From Polycladidibacter stylochi (GTDB taxonomy: Bacteria; Pseudomonadota; Alphaproteobacteria; Rhizobiales; Stappiaceae), in assembly GCF_001562055.1 (NCBI RefSeq), contig NZ_LLWE01000005.1, positions 1 through 64,000 on the forward strand: a DNA stretch of 64,000 nucleotides. Direction: 5' to 3'. The translations under genes and the position numbers were made by a program. Below, one piece after another: positions 39,676-49,159 of this stretch. Within the stretch, counting starts at the first letter, position 1. Every line of letters begins with the position of its first letter. Under the pieces are notes generated by a model. It made no database searches. It saw only the letters and a program-made list of their open reading frames with translations, and was not told where the DNA came from.

Positions 39676-41799
39676 TTATATTTTTACCAGTTTGGTTGAT
39701 AGGCCGTGGGTAGTTTTGCGCCAATGGTGGGGCCTGAACAAGAACTCGAGCAAAGCCCAATAGCACGCTAATGATGTGATAGCCCAATAGAGCGGTATAC
39801 TTAGAAAATCATAGGCTTTCACAGCAATACCGCGTTTGAGACCGCCTAGAAAAATAGAACTGGCCGCCCCCAGGTAGCCAACAGTGAAGCTGAGTATACC
39901 CAAATACAAAAGTGAGTTTTCCAATATATTTAAAGCGCTGCTATCATCCAGATAATATAGCATACCAGCTAAGGAGAGCATGAGCGGCATACCCAAAAGG
40001 CACAGTATTCCGCCGAGCATTTGTATTAGAAAAGCCAGCATATTGCGGGTTCCAAGCTGCTTTACAAGTGTTTTCGGTTCGCGCAAATGCACCATGAGTG
40101 TTTGCATCCAGCCCTTATGCCAGCGACAGCGCTGATTAAGCCAAGCCTTGATAGTAAGCGGCGCTTCTTCGTAGGTGCTGCTTGCCAGAGTTTGCAGGAA
40201 ATAGCCTTTACGGGCAAAGCGAACGGCTAAATCAGCATCTTCTGTCACGTTATAAGCATCCCAACCACCGACATCCTCTAGGGCATCACGACGAAAGTGA
40301 TTTGAAGTTCCTCCTAAGGGGAAAAATAATTTATGACGAGAGAGCCACGGCAACAAAACATCAAAAAGGGCTGCATATTCGAGCGAAAATTGACGCACCA
40401 GCCAGCTCTCATGCCAATGGTCGACATGCAAAGCTGCTTGTAGGCATGCGAGGCGTTTGTCTGCCTGCAAAAAGCACAGTGCCGCTTTTTTTAGTTGATC
40501 GGGTGCCGGACGGTCTTCGGCATCATAAATTGTAATTAACTGACCACGTGTATAGCGCAGCCCCACCCCAAGAGCACGCGGTTTGGTTCTTGGCTCTCCA
40601 TTAGGTACAACTTTAATACGCATATGCTGCTGTTTTAGCTTCGACAAAGCTTTGAAAGTTTTCGTGTCGCTTTGCTCGAGTAGGAAAACAATGTCGAGTT
40701 TTTCGAGCGGATAGTCTAACTGCCCAAGCGCACGAACCAGCTGACCACAGACAAGATCTTCATTGTAAAGTGGTACCAACACCGAATAAGTGGGCAACTC
40801 ATGGTTCTTCGGGAGTGTAGCCAGCTCGGGGAAATTGGCCGCATTTCGTTTTCGTCGCATAAACACAGCAGCTAGTTTCATGCAGCCCATCGCAATGGTA
40901 AACGCCTTAAGAAAAGCCAATAAAAAATAGCCCAAAGTAAAAACATTGGCGTAATTGAGCATAAGCAGCAATAGAGGCGAGAAGGCCAGAAGCGTTTTTT
41001 TTTGACTTTCGGAAATGTATAGGCCCGCACTTTCTTTTGGCGATGAAACAAGGCGTGAAAGACTGGCTTCATTTGCTATTATCAAATCACGTTGATAAGT
41101 GCTGGAAACGACGTAAAGCCTATGGTTGTTGGGCAGTTGATCAATCAAATGGGCAAGGTGTTTTAACTGTTCGCCAATGGGTGAAACAGTCCAGACGATG
41201 GTATTTGCACGATCAAGCACCGGACAGGCAATAAGCGAACCAATACGCTTACAGGTTGCTTTTTTGTGGCTACTTGTCAGCGCCTTGAAGTTTCCTGGCG
41301 CTGCATGGCGCAGTTTTAGGCGCGCTGCTAACACCCAAAAGTAAAGCTGTTCATCAATCAAATTTTGCGAAAAAACAACCGCCTGAATGCTTTTTCTTGA
41401 CTGTTCAGACAGTTGACGGGCTGCTTCTATTTGCTCTGGCTGCAAGCCACACTGAAGTAAGACTTGTGCCTCAATAACCGAAGGTGATGATGCGGCAAGT
41501 ATTTTTTGTGTTACCCAACCCGAACTATTTGTGAGGGGCGTTGTGCTCGTGAGTGGTTGTTTTGTTTTGTTAGCACCAGTTTTTTTAAGTGTTTTATTTA
41601 AAACCTGCACACTTAACTGGTGCGATACATTTTGGTGCTGCACAGAATTTATAAGTTTATCAATGAATTGACGTGGCCGATGGGGACGTTTGTAATTTGC
41701 CTGAGACGTTTTATTTGTATTCACTGATGTGAGGCGCACAGGGTGCCGCGCCTTAAAGGCATAGCTTTTAGCGTGGCGATTGCTTGTGTCCTCATTCAC
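39676..41799 (-). CDS. Processive family 2 glycosyltransferase with N-terminal MshEN/GSPII_E-like domain
   Basis: About 707 residues. A basic N-terminal stretch (1-90), a GSPII_E_N-like domain (about 105-230), membrane helices near 260-310, then a GT2 domain (about 335-560) with YSVLVPLYNED, YDAED, NVTEDADLAVRFARKGY and QRCRW, followed by C-terminal helices. The TED and QxxRW motifs mark a processive beta-glycan synthase, so it may make or export an extracellular polysaccharide. A GTG is chosen as start because AGGAGA precedes it; the ATG six codons earlier has no ribosome site. No other polysaccharide genes are adjacent. Confidence 0.85.
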   Translation of the reverse strand: MNEDTSNRHAKSYAFKARHPVRLTSVNTNKTSQANYKRPHRPRQFIDKLINSVQHQNVSHQLSVQVLNKTLKKTGANKTKQPLTSTTPLTNSSGWVTQKILAASSPSVIEAQVLLQCGLQPEQIEAARQLSEQSRKSIQAVVFSQNLIDEQLYFWVLAARLKLRHAAPGNFKALTSSHKKATCKRIGSLIACPVLDRANTIVWTVSPIGEQLKHLAHLIDQLPNNHRLYVVSSTYQRDLIIANEASLSRLVSSPKESAGLYISESQKKTLLAFSPLLLLMLNYANVFTLGYFLLAFLKAFTIAMGCMKLAAVFMRRKRNAANFPELATLPKNHELPTYSVLVPLYNEDLVCGQLVRALGQLDYPLEKLDIVFLLEQSDTKTFKALSKLKQQHMRIKVVPNGEPRTKPRALGVGLRYTRGQLITIYDAEDRPAPDQLKKAALCFLQADKRLACLQAALHVDHWHESWLVRQFSLEYAALFDVLLPWLSRHKLFFPLGGTSNHFRRDALEDVGGWDAYNVTEDADLAVRFARKGYFLQTLASSTYEEAPLTIKAWLNQRCRWHKGWMQTLMVHLREPKTLVKQLGTRNMLAFLIQMLGGILCLLGMPLMLSLAGMLYYLDDSSALNILENSLLYLGILSFTVGYLGAASSIFLGGLKRGIAVKAYDFLSIPLYWAITSLACYWALLEFLFRPHHWRKTTHGLSTKLVKI

Positions 41800-41959
41800 A
41801 ATAGTTCTCCTAGTCATCAGGGAGATTGTTTAAGCCTTTGCAGTTCGCATCTAGCGTGAACATCTGTTTGCGACTCTGTTTTATTTGCCAATGTTATTAT
41901 TGCCCTCACTGAGCAATCAATCCGCCAACCTCAATGAGGAATAATTGGGGTATGGGTTG

Positions 41960-42029
41960 GGCCGGTGCGACTTCTACAGGGTTGAAGTCGCACATAACCT
42001 ATGAAGCACCTTGGTTATCGGGCCTTTTT
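41960..42029 (+). ncRNA. Structured leader-like element with terminal T-run
   Basis: On the plus strand, GGCC ends (41960-41963 / 42021-42024) enclose a perfect 10-bp hairpin (GTGCGACTTC / GAAGTCGCAC) and a 6-bp hairpin (ATAACC / GGTTAT), then TTTTT. The strand GGTGCGACTTC can alternatively pair with GAAGCACC at 42003-42010, so two folds compete. It lies upstream of the orphan binding-protein gene. No known riboswitch consensus was recognised; a terminated small RNA is the other reading. Confidence 0.4.
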
Positions 42030-42173
42030 GTTTCCTAAATAATTCGGAGTTCTATTCCTTTTGGAAAAGTGTCAGGTTAAAGCTGCTTGTAAACCAATTC
42101 GTCAGGCCATTGCTTTATGTTGCCCATCATTAGAGCTAGGTGATCAGCCCCTTGGCTTTCAGGAGCATGTGTT

Positions 42174-43127
42174 TTGTATAAATTTGTTATGGTCATTAGT
42201 TTTCTTGCTTTTATCTTGAGCGGCATAATACCTGTGGCAGCAGATCCCTTGCATGGACTTGATAAGAGCAAACAAACACCTGACACATTACAACAAGGCA
42301 AGAAAAGCAACCCCGAGCCCCAAAGCCGCAAGATTGAAACCCGTGGCTTTTTGGGGGAAGGACCCACCGATTTTGAGGTCCCTTCATTTTTCCCAGGACG
42401 ACAGGCGCGCTCACGACTGGTCTCAAAACCAGAGAAAATACGTTTTCTGGCCAGTGATGATTTTCCGCCTTTCACTTTTCGCGATTCTGAAAAGCGGCTC
42501 ATGGGATACAATGTGGATTTGGCACGGGCGATCTGCGAAAACTTGGAGGTTGCTTGCAGTTTACAGGTGTTGCCATTTGAAGAGCTCATTGGCGCTCTCG
42601 CCCGCGGTGAAGGCGATGCGATAATTGCCGGTGTCGCGATTAACAAAAAAACACTGGAACATTTGAGTTTCTCTGAGGTTTATATGCGTTTTCCGGGGCG
42701 GTTTGTGGCGCGAAAAGAGGAAACCTTGCCGCCTAACCCTCGGTTTTTAAAGGGCCAAAAGGTTGGCGTTGTAATCGGCTCGCGGCATGAAGCTTATTTA
42801 GAGACCTTCTTTCCAGAAACAGAAATTATCAAAGTCACTTCCGAGAGCGCATTAAAAGAAGCCCTACTGGAAAACAAGGTAAGCCGGATTTTCGGTGATG
42901 GTATGCGGTTGGCCTTTTGGCTGGATACGCCTGAAGCACAAGCATGCTGCCATTTTAATGGTGATGCATATATCGACCCTGAGTACTTAAACGGGGGCAT
43001 GACTATTGCAGTGCAGAAAAAAGACAAACTCACATTGGATGCATTGAACCTTGCACTCTCGCGGTTACAAACCCATGGCGATTTGACCGATTTATATTTA
43101 AGATATTTCCCAATTAGTTTCTTTTAG
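42174..43127 (+). CDS. Periplasmic solute-binding protein, SBP_bac_3 family (orphan)
   Basis: 317 residues: signal peptide (about 1-25), a basic/proline-rich spacer to about 80, then a family 3 solute-binding domain (IRFLASDDFPPFTFRDSEKRLMGYNVDLARAI; DAIIAGVAI; VGVVIGSRHEAY). Relatives bind polar amino acids or opines. No permease or ATPase is adjacent. The start is a TTG eight bases after AGGAG; an ATG at 42167 sits only one base from that AGGAG and makes a four-codon frame. The 3' end overlaps the convergent desaturase-like gene by 14 bases. Confidence 0.82.
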   Translation: MYKFVMVISFLAFILSGIIPVAADPLHGLDKSKQTPDTLQQGKKSNPEPQSRKIETRGFLGEGPTDFEVPSFFPGRQARSRLVSKPEKIRFLASDDFPPFTFRDSEKRLMGYNVDLARAICENLEVACSLQVLPFEELIGALARGEGDAIIAGVAINKKTLEHLSFSEVYMRFPGRFVARKEETLPPNPRFLKGQKVGVVIGSRHEAYLETFFPETEIIKVTSESALKEALLENKVSRIFGDGMRLAFWLDTPEAQACCHFNGDAYIDPEYLNGGMTIAVQKKDKLTLDALNLALSRLQTHGDLTDLYLRYFPISFF

Positions 43128-43926
43128 TCGGTACTTTACCTAGTTTTTTAAAGGGAAGGAGCAGCTGGTGCCCCAGTGATTTGGAAGTTGCTTGGTCTAT
43201 GTAACTCAAGCCTATGGTCATGTGCTGCTGGCCACCTTCCGGTGCGCTTTTATAGGTTGCGAATAACCGGTCCCAAATGGAAAGATTGAAACCGTAATTA
43301 CTATCGGTTTCCTTCGCTTTTACAGAATGGTGTATCCTATGCATGTCGGGGGTCACAATAACCCAACGCAGCGGATTATCGATCCATTTCGGCAGTGCGA
43401 TATTGGCATGATTAAACTGCGCGGCAGCGTTTAAGACAATTTCGAAAACAATCACACACCATGGGCTAAGTCCAAGTAGTGTGACAACAGCCACTTTCCA
43501 TAGCATGGAAAGCATAATCTCCAATGGGTGAAAGCGAAAAGCTGTCGTGACATCAATTGCCTTATCGGCATGGTGCACACGGTGTAAACGCCATAATAAC
43601 GGCAGCTTATGGCTCGCGAGATGTTGGAACCAAATTGCAAAATCTAATAGGAGTAAGCCTAGCGTAAATGCAACTAGCGGATTAAGCTCAAGCCATTGGA
43701 ACAGTCCAAACTGCTGTTGTTGCGCCCAGATAGCTGCGGCAACTGCGACTATCGGCATGGTGTAACGCACACAAAGTGCCGATATAACAGTGAGGGAGAG
43801 GTTTGTTACCCACCGATTTGGGCGCTGCATGTCATCATGACGGCGGGGCCAAAGACGTTCGATAATGGCAAAAAGAACGAACGCCGCAGCGAAAAAAAAC
43901 AAACGAATTAGCGGCTCGTTTTCCAT
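43114..43926 (-). CDS. Sterol desaturase / fatty acid hydroxylase family membrane oxygenase
   Basis: 270 residues, four or so membrane helices and the di-iron histidine boxes: HLASH, HRVHH (about 104-120) and HRIHHSV (about 203-209), plus FRFHPLE. Such enzymes hydroxylate or desaturate lipid chains at the membrane. The substrate in bacteria lacking sterols is generally unknown; hopanoids, carotenoids or sphingolipid-like lipids are possible. The ATG has AGGAG at seven bases. Transcribed alone. Confidence 0.9.
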   Translation of the reverse strand: MENEPLIRLFFFAAAFVLFAIIERLWPRRHDDMQRPNRWVTNLSLTVISALCVRYTMPIVAVAAAIWAQQQQFGLFQWLELNPLVAFTLGLLLLDFAIWFQHLASHKLPLLWRLHRVHHADKAIDVTTAFRFHPLEIMLSMLWKVAVVTLLGLSPWCVIVFEIVLNAAAQFNHANIALPKWIDNPLRWVIVTPDMHRIHHSVKAKETDSNYGFNLSIWDRLFATYKSAPEGGQQHMTIGLSYIDQATSKSLGHQLLLPFKKLGKVPTKRN

Positions 43927-44032
43927 TTGCTTCTCCTATTCACGTTAACGCTACGCTTTTATTGCGGGGACAACACTTAACCCATATAGAATTAGCTATG
44001 AACCTGCCTCGTTATATAGGCTAAAAGGGGGC

Positions 44033-44686
44033 ATGATGGAATTATTATGGACTAACCCTAAGGATGAAGCTTGCGGAACCTTGGTGCTGGCACATGGTGC
44101 GGGTGCTGGACAGGTTTCCAGTTTCATGGAACGTTTTACAAAAGCAGCTTGCGCACAGGGCTTTCGTGTCGCCCGCTTTGAGTTTTCCTACATGGCAAAA
44201 CGGCGTGAGAGCGGGAAAAAAGCACCGCCACCAAAGGCTGAAAAGCTGATTGGCGAGTATCAGCATGCTTTGCAAAGTGCCCTGACTGAAAGCGAAGGAC
44301 CTTTACTGCTCGCCGGTAAATCCATGGGCGGACGTATTGCTGCTATGCTGGCCGGGGGCAACTCTTTGCCTAAGCGTGTGCAAGGTGTTGTGTGCCTTGG
44401 CTACCCGTTCCATCCGGTTGGCAAAAGCGAGCTTGAAGACTGGCGGTTGCCGCCACTTGCTGCCAGCAATCGCAAACTGTTGATTTTGCAAGGCGAACGC
44501 GACCAGTTTGGTAAGAAAGAAGAACTCGAAGGCGTTGAACTGCCCGAACAAGTAGAACTTTGCTATGTGAGTGATGGCAACCACGACTTTGCGCCACGCG
44601 GGGCTGTGCCTGCTACACTGGAGAGCAACATTCAGTTTGCTGCCGAGCAAAGCCGGCTGTTCTTTGATCGCCTTTTGGCAGAATAA
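44033..44686 (+). CDS. Alpha/beta hydrolase of the KANL3/Tex30-like family
   Basis: 217 residues. Nucleophile elbow GKSMGG with Ser97, acid Asp157 in QGERDQFG, base His184 in DGNHDF, and an early AHGAGAG loop (20-26), as in the dienelactone-hydrolase-like family. Substrate unknown. Two ATG codons in tandem follow AAGGGGG; the second has the better spacing. It ends in a bidirectional terminator shared with hslO. Confidence 0.85.
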   Translation: MMELLWTNPKDEACGTLVLAHGAGAGQVSSFMERFTKAACAQGFRVARFEFSYMAKRRESGKKAPPPKAEKLIGEYQHALQSALTESEGPLLLAGKSMGGRIAAMLAGGNSLPKRVQGVVCLGYPFHPVGKSELEDWRLPPLAASNRKLLILQGERDQFGKKEELEGVELPEQVELCYVSDGNHDFAPRGAVPATLESNIQFAAEQSRLFFDRLLAE

Positions 44687-44703
44687 CAACTTTTAAATCC
44701 TAC

Positions 44704-44762
44704 AAAAAGCCTGTCACCTCTCCCCCTTCTTCTAAAGGGACCGGAGATGCGGCAGGCTTTTT
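44704..44762 (+). terminator. Bidirectional terminator, hydrolase / hslO
   Basis: A 10-bp stem AAAAAGCCTG / CAGGCTTTTT spans a long loop that contains a further CCCTT / AAGGG pairing. T-runs are present on both strands beyond the stem. Confidence 0.85.
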
Positions 44763-44816
44763 TGTTTTCTAGCTTTACAAGCAGACTTGATAGCTGCCCA
44801 ACGAACCAAACGAGCG

Positions 44817-45791
44817 CTATTTAAAAACGTCTTTAGGATCGAGCTTGTAGGTTTTGCTACAAAAATCACAATTGATTTCAATAATCGGGTCTTGCTGGAT
44901 TTCCTCGCGATCCTGCTGTGGCAACCCTTTCAACATATTTGTGATTTTCTCTTCAGAGCAGGTGCACTGGTCTTTCAGACTCTGGCTCTCGAATGCCGAA
45001 ACACCATGTTCGTGGAATAAACGATAGAGTAATTCTTCAACGCTCAGCGCTGGATCTGTCAACTCATCATCTTTCACCGTATCGATGAGCGCGCGGGCTT
45101 CCATCCAAGCATCAGCCTCTTCACGCGTGGCTACACTTTGACCCTCTGGTGCATCGCCCGGGTGGATATCTTGCTGGCGCTGGCGATCCTCGGACTTTGG
45201 CAGGTATTGCACCATGACACCCCCTGCCCGCCAAGACTGAACGTTTTTACCGCTTTGCTCATCGCGGGTGATGAGCTGAGCCACTCCCAAACGCACGCGG
45301 GTTGGAATTTGCTCAGATTGCATGAAGTAGCTGTGGGCCACTTCTTCCAGCGACTTGCCATCCAGAACAACAACACCTTGATAGCGCGGGGTGTTGGCCC
45401 CTTGCTCGATGGTGAGCGCCAAATGGCCTTTTCCGAGCAAATCGCTAGGTCTGTAGTCTTTATTCGCTGTGATTTGTGCCAGTTTCTCACTGTCATAACG
45501 GGCTGTGGCACGCAGAGCATGGGGAGCATTGAAGTCCACCACCAAAACCGAGACCGCGCCATCGCTTTGGGCTTGCAAGGTCAAGCGGCCTTCGTTTTTG
45601 AGCGTACTGCCTAACAAAGAGGTGAGAGCAATTGCCTCTGCCAACAGCTTGTTGACCGCCTCGGGGTATTGATGGCGGAGCAACAGCGACGTTAATTCAG
45701 GACCCATTTTGACGACGCGCCCTCGAATATCAAGGGGTTCAACAGCAAAGGGAAGAACGGCGTCATCGCCTGCTGGTTTTGGATCAATCAT
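44817..45791 (-). CDS. hslO: Hsp33 family redox-regulated chaperone
   Basis: 324 residues. The cytosolic holdase activated by oxidation. The C-terminal zinc switch has Cys276-x-Cys278 and Cys308-x2-Cys311. It ends the argD-argF-hslO unit, 24 bases after argF, with AAAGGA ahead of the ATG. This gene order is typical of Hyphomicrobiales and helps place the organism. Confidence 0.95.
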   Translation of the reverse strand: MIDPKPAGDDAVLPFAVEPLDIRGRVVKMGPELTSLLLRHQYPEAVNKLLAEAIALTSLLGSTLKNEGRLTLQAQSDGAVSVLVVDFNAPHALRATARYDSEKLAQITANKDYRPSDLLGKGHLALTIEQGANTPRYQGVVVLDGKSLEEVAHSYFMQSEQIPTRVRLGVAQLITRDEQSGKNVQSWRAGGVMVQYLPKSEDRQRQQDIHPGDAPEGQSVATREEADAWMEARALIDTVKDDELTDPALSVEELLYRLFHEHGVSAFESQSLKDQCTCSEEKITNMLKGLPQQDREEIQQDPIIEINCDFCSKTYKLDPKDVFK

Positions 45792-45815
45792 TATGGGTCC
45801 TTTATTTTCATCGTT

Positions 45816-46739
45816 TTAGTCTTGCGGTAATACCCCCATACACCAAGCCATAATGCCCTTTTGTGCATGCAGGCGGTTTTCCGCTTCATCAAAGACCACC
45901 GATTGCGGGCCATCCATAACTTCATTGGTCACTTCTTCACCGCGATGGGCAGGTAAGCAGTGCATGAAAATCGCTTCCTTATCGGCCTGCGCCATCAGCT
46001 TTTCGTTCACTTGATAGGCAGCCAGCAAGTTATGGCGATAGGCGGCGTCTTTATCGCCCATCGAAACCCAGCAATCGGTTATGACTGCGTGGCTGTTTTC
46101 GACAGCGGCAAACGGGTCTTCAGTAACGTTGACTTTTGCACCAGCTTGACGGGTCTGGTCAACCCAGCTTTGCGGCACCGTCAACTCTTTTGGACTTGCA
46201 ATGTTAATTTCAAAGTTGAATTTTGCCGCTGCCTGCATCCAAGAATACAAAACGTTGTTGCTATCGCCGACCCAAGACACGGTTTTACCAGAGATAGAAC
46301 CGCGGTGCTCCTCATAGGTCATGATATCGGCCATAATCTGACAAGGATGCGAAAGCTTTGTTAGACCATTTATTACAGGGACTGTTGCGTATTCGGCCAG
46401 CTCTTTCACCTGATCATGATCTAGCATACGGATCATGATAAGATCGACAAAGCGCGATAATACACGGGCCGTATCGGCAATGGACTCGCCACGCCCTAAC
46501 TGCATTTCACTGCCAGTTAACATCAGGGTTTCGCCGCCCAGTTCGCGCATGCCCACATCGAAGGAAATGCGGGTACGTGTGGAAGGTTGCTCAAAAATCA
46601 TCGCCAGCACGTTACCTGCCAAAGGTCCCTGCCCTTTAAACACCCCTTTACGGTTTTGTTTAATCTGGCCAGCGCCGCGTAGAATTGTTTTGAGCTCGTT
46701 TGAGCTTAAATCGGAAATATCTAGAAAATTATTCTTCAT
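45816..46739 (-). CDS. argF: Ornithine carbamoyltransferase
   Basis: 307 residues. It makes citrulline from ornithine and carbamoyl phosphate. Carbamoyl-phosphate motif STRTR (about 53-57), HPCQ, and [12 protein letters not shown] are intact. The frame extends 24 codons further up, into argD; the ATG chosen follows the argD stop by 16 bases and fits the family N-terminus ([12 protein letters not shown]). Middle gene of the arginine unit. Confidence 0.95.
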   Translation of the reverse strand: MKNNFLDISDLSSNELKTILRGAGQIKQNRKGVFKGQGPLAGNVLAMIFEQPSTRTRISFDVGMRELGGETLMLTGSEMQLGRGESIADTARVLSRFVDLIMIRMLDHDQVKELAEYATVPVINGLTKLSHPCQIMADIMTYEEHRGSISGKTVSWVGDSNNVLYSWMQAAAKFNFEINIASPKELTVPQSWVDQTRQAGAKVNVTEDPFAAVENSHAVITDCWVSMGDKDAAYRHNLLAAYQVNEKLMAQADKEAIFMHCLPAHRGEEVTNEVMDGPQSVVFDEAENRLHAQKGIMAWCMGVLPQD

Positions 46740-46755
46740 TGTCTGGTCTTTACAA

Positions 46756-47952
46756 TTAGCGGGCTGGGGCGGTTTGTGCTGTCTCAACCCGCTGCGCGGC
46801 TTTTTCGGCACATTCGATCAACTGGTCGATCTCATCATTGCTGATGGTCATTGGTGGCATAAAACGTAACACGTTTTCTCCGGCTGGAACCGGTAGTAGC
46901 CCTTCTTCGCGCATAGCATTTAAAACATCGGCTGCTGGTGCCTTACACTTGAGGCCAAGCATTAGCCCTTCACCGCGTAACTCTTCAAAGACTTGCGGAT
47001 AAAGATCCGTCAGACGAGCAAGCTTTTGCTTGAGCAATAAACCTTTAGCCTGCACCTCTTCCAAGAAACCATCTTCGAGAATTTGTTCCAGTACTGCTTT
47101 ACCAACGGCCATGGCCAGCAAGTTTCCACCAAAAGTGGTGCCATGGGTTCCGGCAATCATCGCCTTGGCAACGTCTTCGGTGGCGAGAAATGCCCCCACA
47201 GGAAAACCACCGCCAATACCCTTGGCAATGGCCATCACATCTGGTGTTACCCCTGCCCATTCGTGGGCGAAGAGTTTGCCCGTCCGACCAATACCGCATT
47301 GGATTTCATCAAATATCAACAGTACGCCTTTTTCATCACATAGCTGGCGTATTTGGCGCAGTTGCTCTAGTTTGAATGGCTTGATACCGCTTTCACCTTG
47401 AATGGGTTCTAACATCACCGCTGCGGTGTTTTCATCAATAGCCGCTTCTAGTGCTGTAAGATCGCCGAAAGGGACCTGCTTGAAACCACCGGCGACGGGG
47501 CCAAAGCCTTCCAGATACTTTTCTTGTCCACCAGCTGCGAGAGCTGCCAGCGTACGGCCATGAAACGCCCCTTCGAAGGTGATAATATCAACCCGCCCGG
47601 AGTCACCATTCGCGTAGTGATAGCGACGCGCGGTTTTGATTGCCCCTTCTGTGGCCTCGGTGCCTGAATTTGTAAAAAAGACTCTATCGGCAAAAGAATT
47701 ATTGGTGAGGAGCTGCGCCAGATCCTCTTGCTCTTTAATCTGGTAGACATTGGAGACGTGCCATAGCTTTTCCGCCTGGCTTTGCAGTGCAGCAACCAAT
47801 TTCGGGTGGGCATGGCCCAAACCGCAAACAGCAATACCTGAGGCGCAGTCGAGATATCGTCGGCCATCAGCCGCAATCAACCAGACACCTTCTCCACGCT
47901 CGAACGTTAGTTCCGAACGATTATAGGTCTGAAAGAGCGACGATGACGTCAT
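46756..47952 (-). CDS. argD: Acetylornithine aminotransferase
   Basis: 398 residues, PLP-dependent class III aminotransferase. The PLP lysine lies in [12 protein letters not shown]; the cofactor segments [17 protein letters not shown] and [13 protein letters not shown] are complete. It interconverts N-acetylornithine and N-acetylglutamate semialdehyde and usually serves lysine synthesis too. The ATG has GGAG upstream; an in-frame GTG five codons earlier is the alternative. First gene of argD-argF-hslO, with a good promoter about 70-110 bases upstream. Confidence 0.95.
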   Translation of the reverse strand: MTSSSLFQTYNRSELTFERGEGVWLIAADGRRYLDCASGIAVCGLGHAHPKLVAALQSQAEKLWHVSNVYQIKEQEDLAQLLTNNSFADRVFFTNSGTEATEGAIKTARRYHYANGDSGRVDIITFEGAFHGRTLAALAAGGQEKYLEGFGPVAGGFKQVPFGDLTALEAAIDENTAAVMLEPIQGESGIKPFKLEQLRQIRQLCDEKGVLLIFDEIQCGIGRTGKLFAHEWAGVTPDVMAIAKGIGGGFPVGAFLATEDVAKAMIAGTHGTTFGGNLLAMAVGKAVLEQILEDGFLEEVQAKGLLLKQKLARLTDLYPQVFEELRGEGLMLGLKCKAPAADVLNAMREEGLLPVPAGENVLRFMPPMTISNDEIDQLIECAEKAAQRVETAQTAPAR

Positions 47953-48001
47953 AATTCTCAACTCCACTTAATATGGGGCAGCTTTGTACCCAAAAGAAAG
48001 G

Positions 48002-48019
48002 AGGCCGCACAAGCGGCCT
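48002..48019 (-). other. 5'-end hairpin of the argD transcript
   Basis: AGGCCGC / GCGGCCT, 7 bp with a 4-base loop, followed on the minus strand by TCCTTTCTTTT. With the predicted start point near 48025 it would lie at the extreme 5' end of the mRNA, where it may protect the RNA or act as an early terminator. Confidence 0.6.
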
Positions 48020-48031
48020 TGAAACACAGGT

Positions 48032-48061
48032 ATATAACCTAAAATTTCCTTGGATTGTCAA
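48032..48061 (-). promoter_or_regulatory. Sigma-70-type promoter of argD-argF-hslO
   Basis: Perfect -35 TTGACA and -10 TTATAT separated by 18 bases on the minus strand. No ArgR-type palindrome was recognised around it. Confidence 0.7.
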
Positions 48062-48537
48062 TTAAATCCGTGAATATAACTTGAGCTTTCTTCCACAATA
48101 ACTTTTGTCAATAAGTTCTATAAGCATCATGAATGAGATAAGTTTGAATAATTGAAATGATCAAATATAATTTTTCATTAAGGTAGGATAGGGATAACAA
48201 AACTCTGGGTCGTTTTACATTTGTTATATTTTCTTTATCTACCCTTATTTAGTTTAAATGAAATAATTACAACTAACAGTATAATTATTTTGACACTATT
48301 CATGGGAGTTATACCCTTTCCGCTATCAATTGAGGCGTAAAACACCGGCAATTCTGGGGAAAACCAGCCTCATCCCCATATGAGTCTTTTCATTGTATTG
48401 CCGCGCTGCTTGGGCATATAGTAGGGTCCTTGCTGACTTACATTATCTCGTAGTACTATCACTACGTATTGCCGAACTCTTCGTGGAAGTGGTTTTACTG
48501 CCGCAAAGTTACTGAGCTAATTATTTCGGGGGCCTTT
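48062..48537. other. Divergent argD / gcrA upstream region
   Basis: AT-rich, no gene supported. A CcrM methylation site (GAGTC, 48382-48386) lies about 150 bases upstream of gcrA. Promoter elements for gcrA are probably between 48420 and 48500 but none was chosen with confidence. Confidence 0.45.
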
Positions 48538-49137
48538 ATGAGTTGGACTGCTGAGCGTGTGGAGTTATTGACCAAACTGTGGGCTGAGGGCTTAAGCGCG
48601 AGCCAGATTGCTGCAGAACTCGGTAATGTTACTCGGAACGCTGTTATCGGCAAAGTTCACAGGCTTGGCTTATCTGGACGTGCAAAATCCGGCGGCAGTG
48701 GCGGCGCTGCTAAAGCACGAAAGCAAGCACCGGCCCCAACACCCGCTGCTAGTGTAACCACGACTACACGTGCAAGCGTTAGTGCTCCGACGGCCAGTAT
48801 TGGCGAGCCTGCTCGCCAAGAAGCCGCTCCGATTAAGCGCATGGCACAGGCACCAGTTTCCGGTGCAACTGCCCTTAAAATCGAGCCTGAACTGCAAGAA
48901 AACGAAGAAATAGGCAACCTTCCAGCGCCAGAAATCTTTATTCCCGTTAATGAACGTGCATCAATTCTAACGCTGAATGAGCGCACTTGTAAGTGGCCCA
49001 TTGGTGACCCCGGAAGCGATGATTTTTATTTCTGCGGCCGTCAATCAGATGGTGGTACACCCTATTGTGCACATCACCGGGCTATCGCTTATCAACCGGT
49101 AAATGACCGGCGAAGAGATCGCAAAGCTGCAAGCTAA
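48538..49137 (+). CDS. gcrA: Cell-cycle regulator GcrA
   Basis: 199 residues, slightly longer than the Caulobacter protein. The N-terminal DNA-binding domain reads MSWTAERVELLTKLWAEG, SASQIAAELG, TRNAVIGKVHRLGLSGR. A low-complexity Ala/Thr/Pro linker follows. The C-terminal sigma-70-contacting region has CKWPIGDPG, YFCG and PYCAHH. GcrA binds RNA polymerase with sigma-70 at promoters bearing methylated GANTC sites. The ATG chosen matches the family start; the frame extends upstream without support. A terminator follows. Confidence 0.96.
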   Translation: MSWTAERVELLTKLWAEGLSASQIAAELGNVTRNAVIGKVHRLGLSGRAKSGGSGGAAKARKQAPAPTPAASVTTTTRASVSAPTASIGEPARQEAAPIKRMAQAPVSGATALKIEPELQENEEIGNLPAPEIFIPVNERASILTLNERTCKWPIGDPGSDDFYFCGRQSDGGTPYCAHHRAIAYQPVNDRRRDRKAAS

Positions 49138-49159
49138 GCTCACAGTATCCAGTGTGTTT

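Noticed and set aside
41960-42029. SRP RNA or a known riboswitch class
   Set aside because: The conserved GGAAGCAGCC loop of SRP RNA and core motifs of SAM, TPP, glycine, cobalamin and c-di-GMP switches are absent.
43114-43127. Frameshift at the overlap of the binding-protein and desaturase-like genes
   Set aside because: Both proteins are full length; a 14-base tail-to-tail overlap is ordinary.
46740-46811. Upstream extension of argF into argD
   Set aside because: It would overlap argD and adds residues not found in the family; the internal ATG fits.
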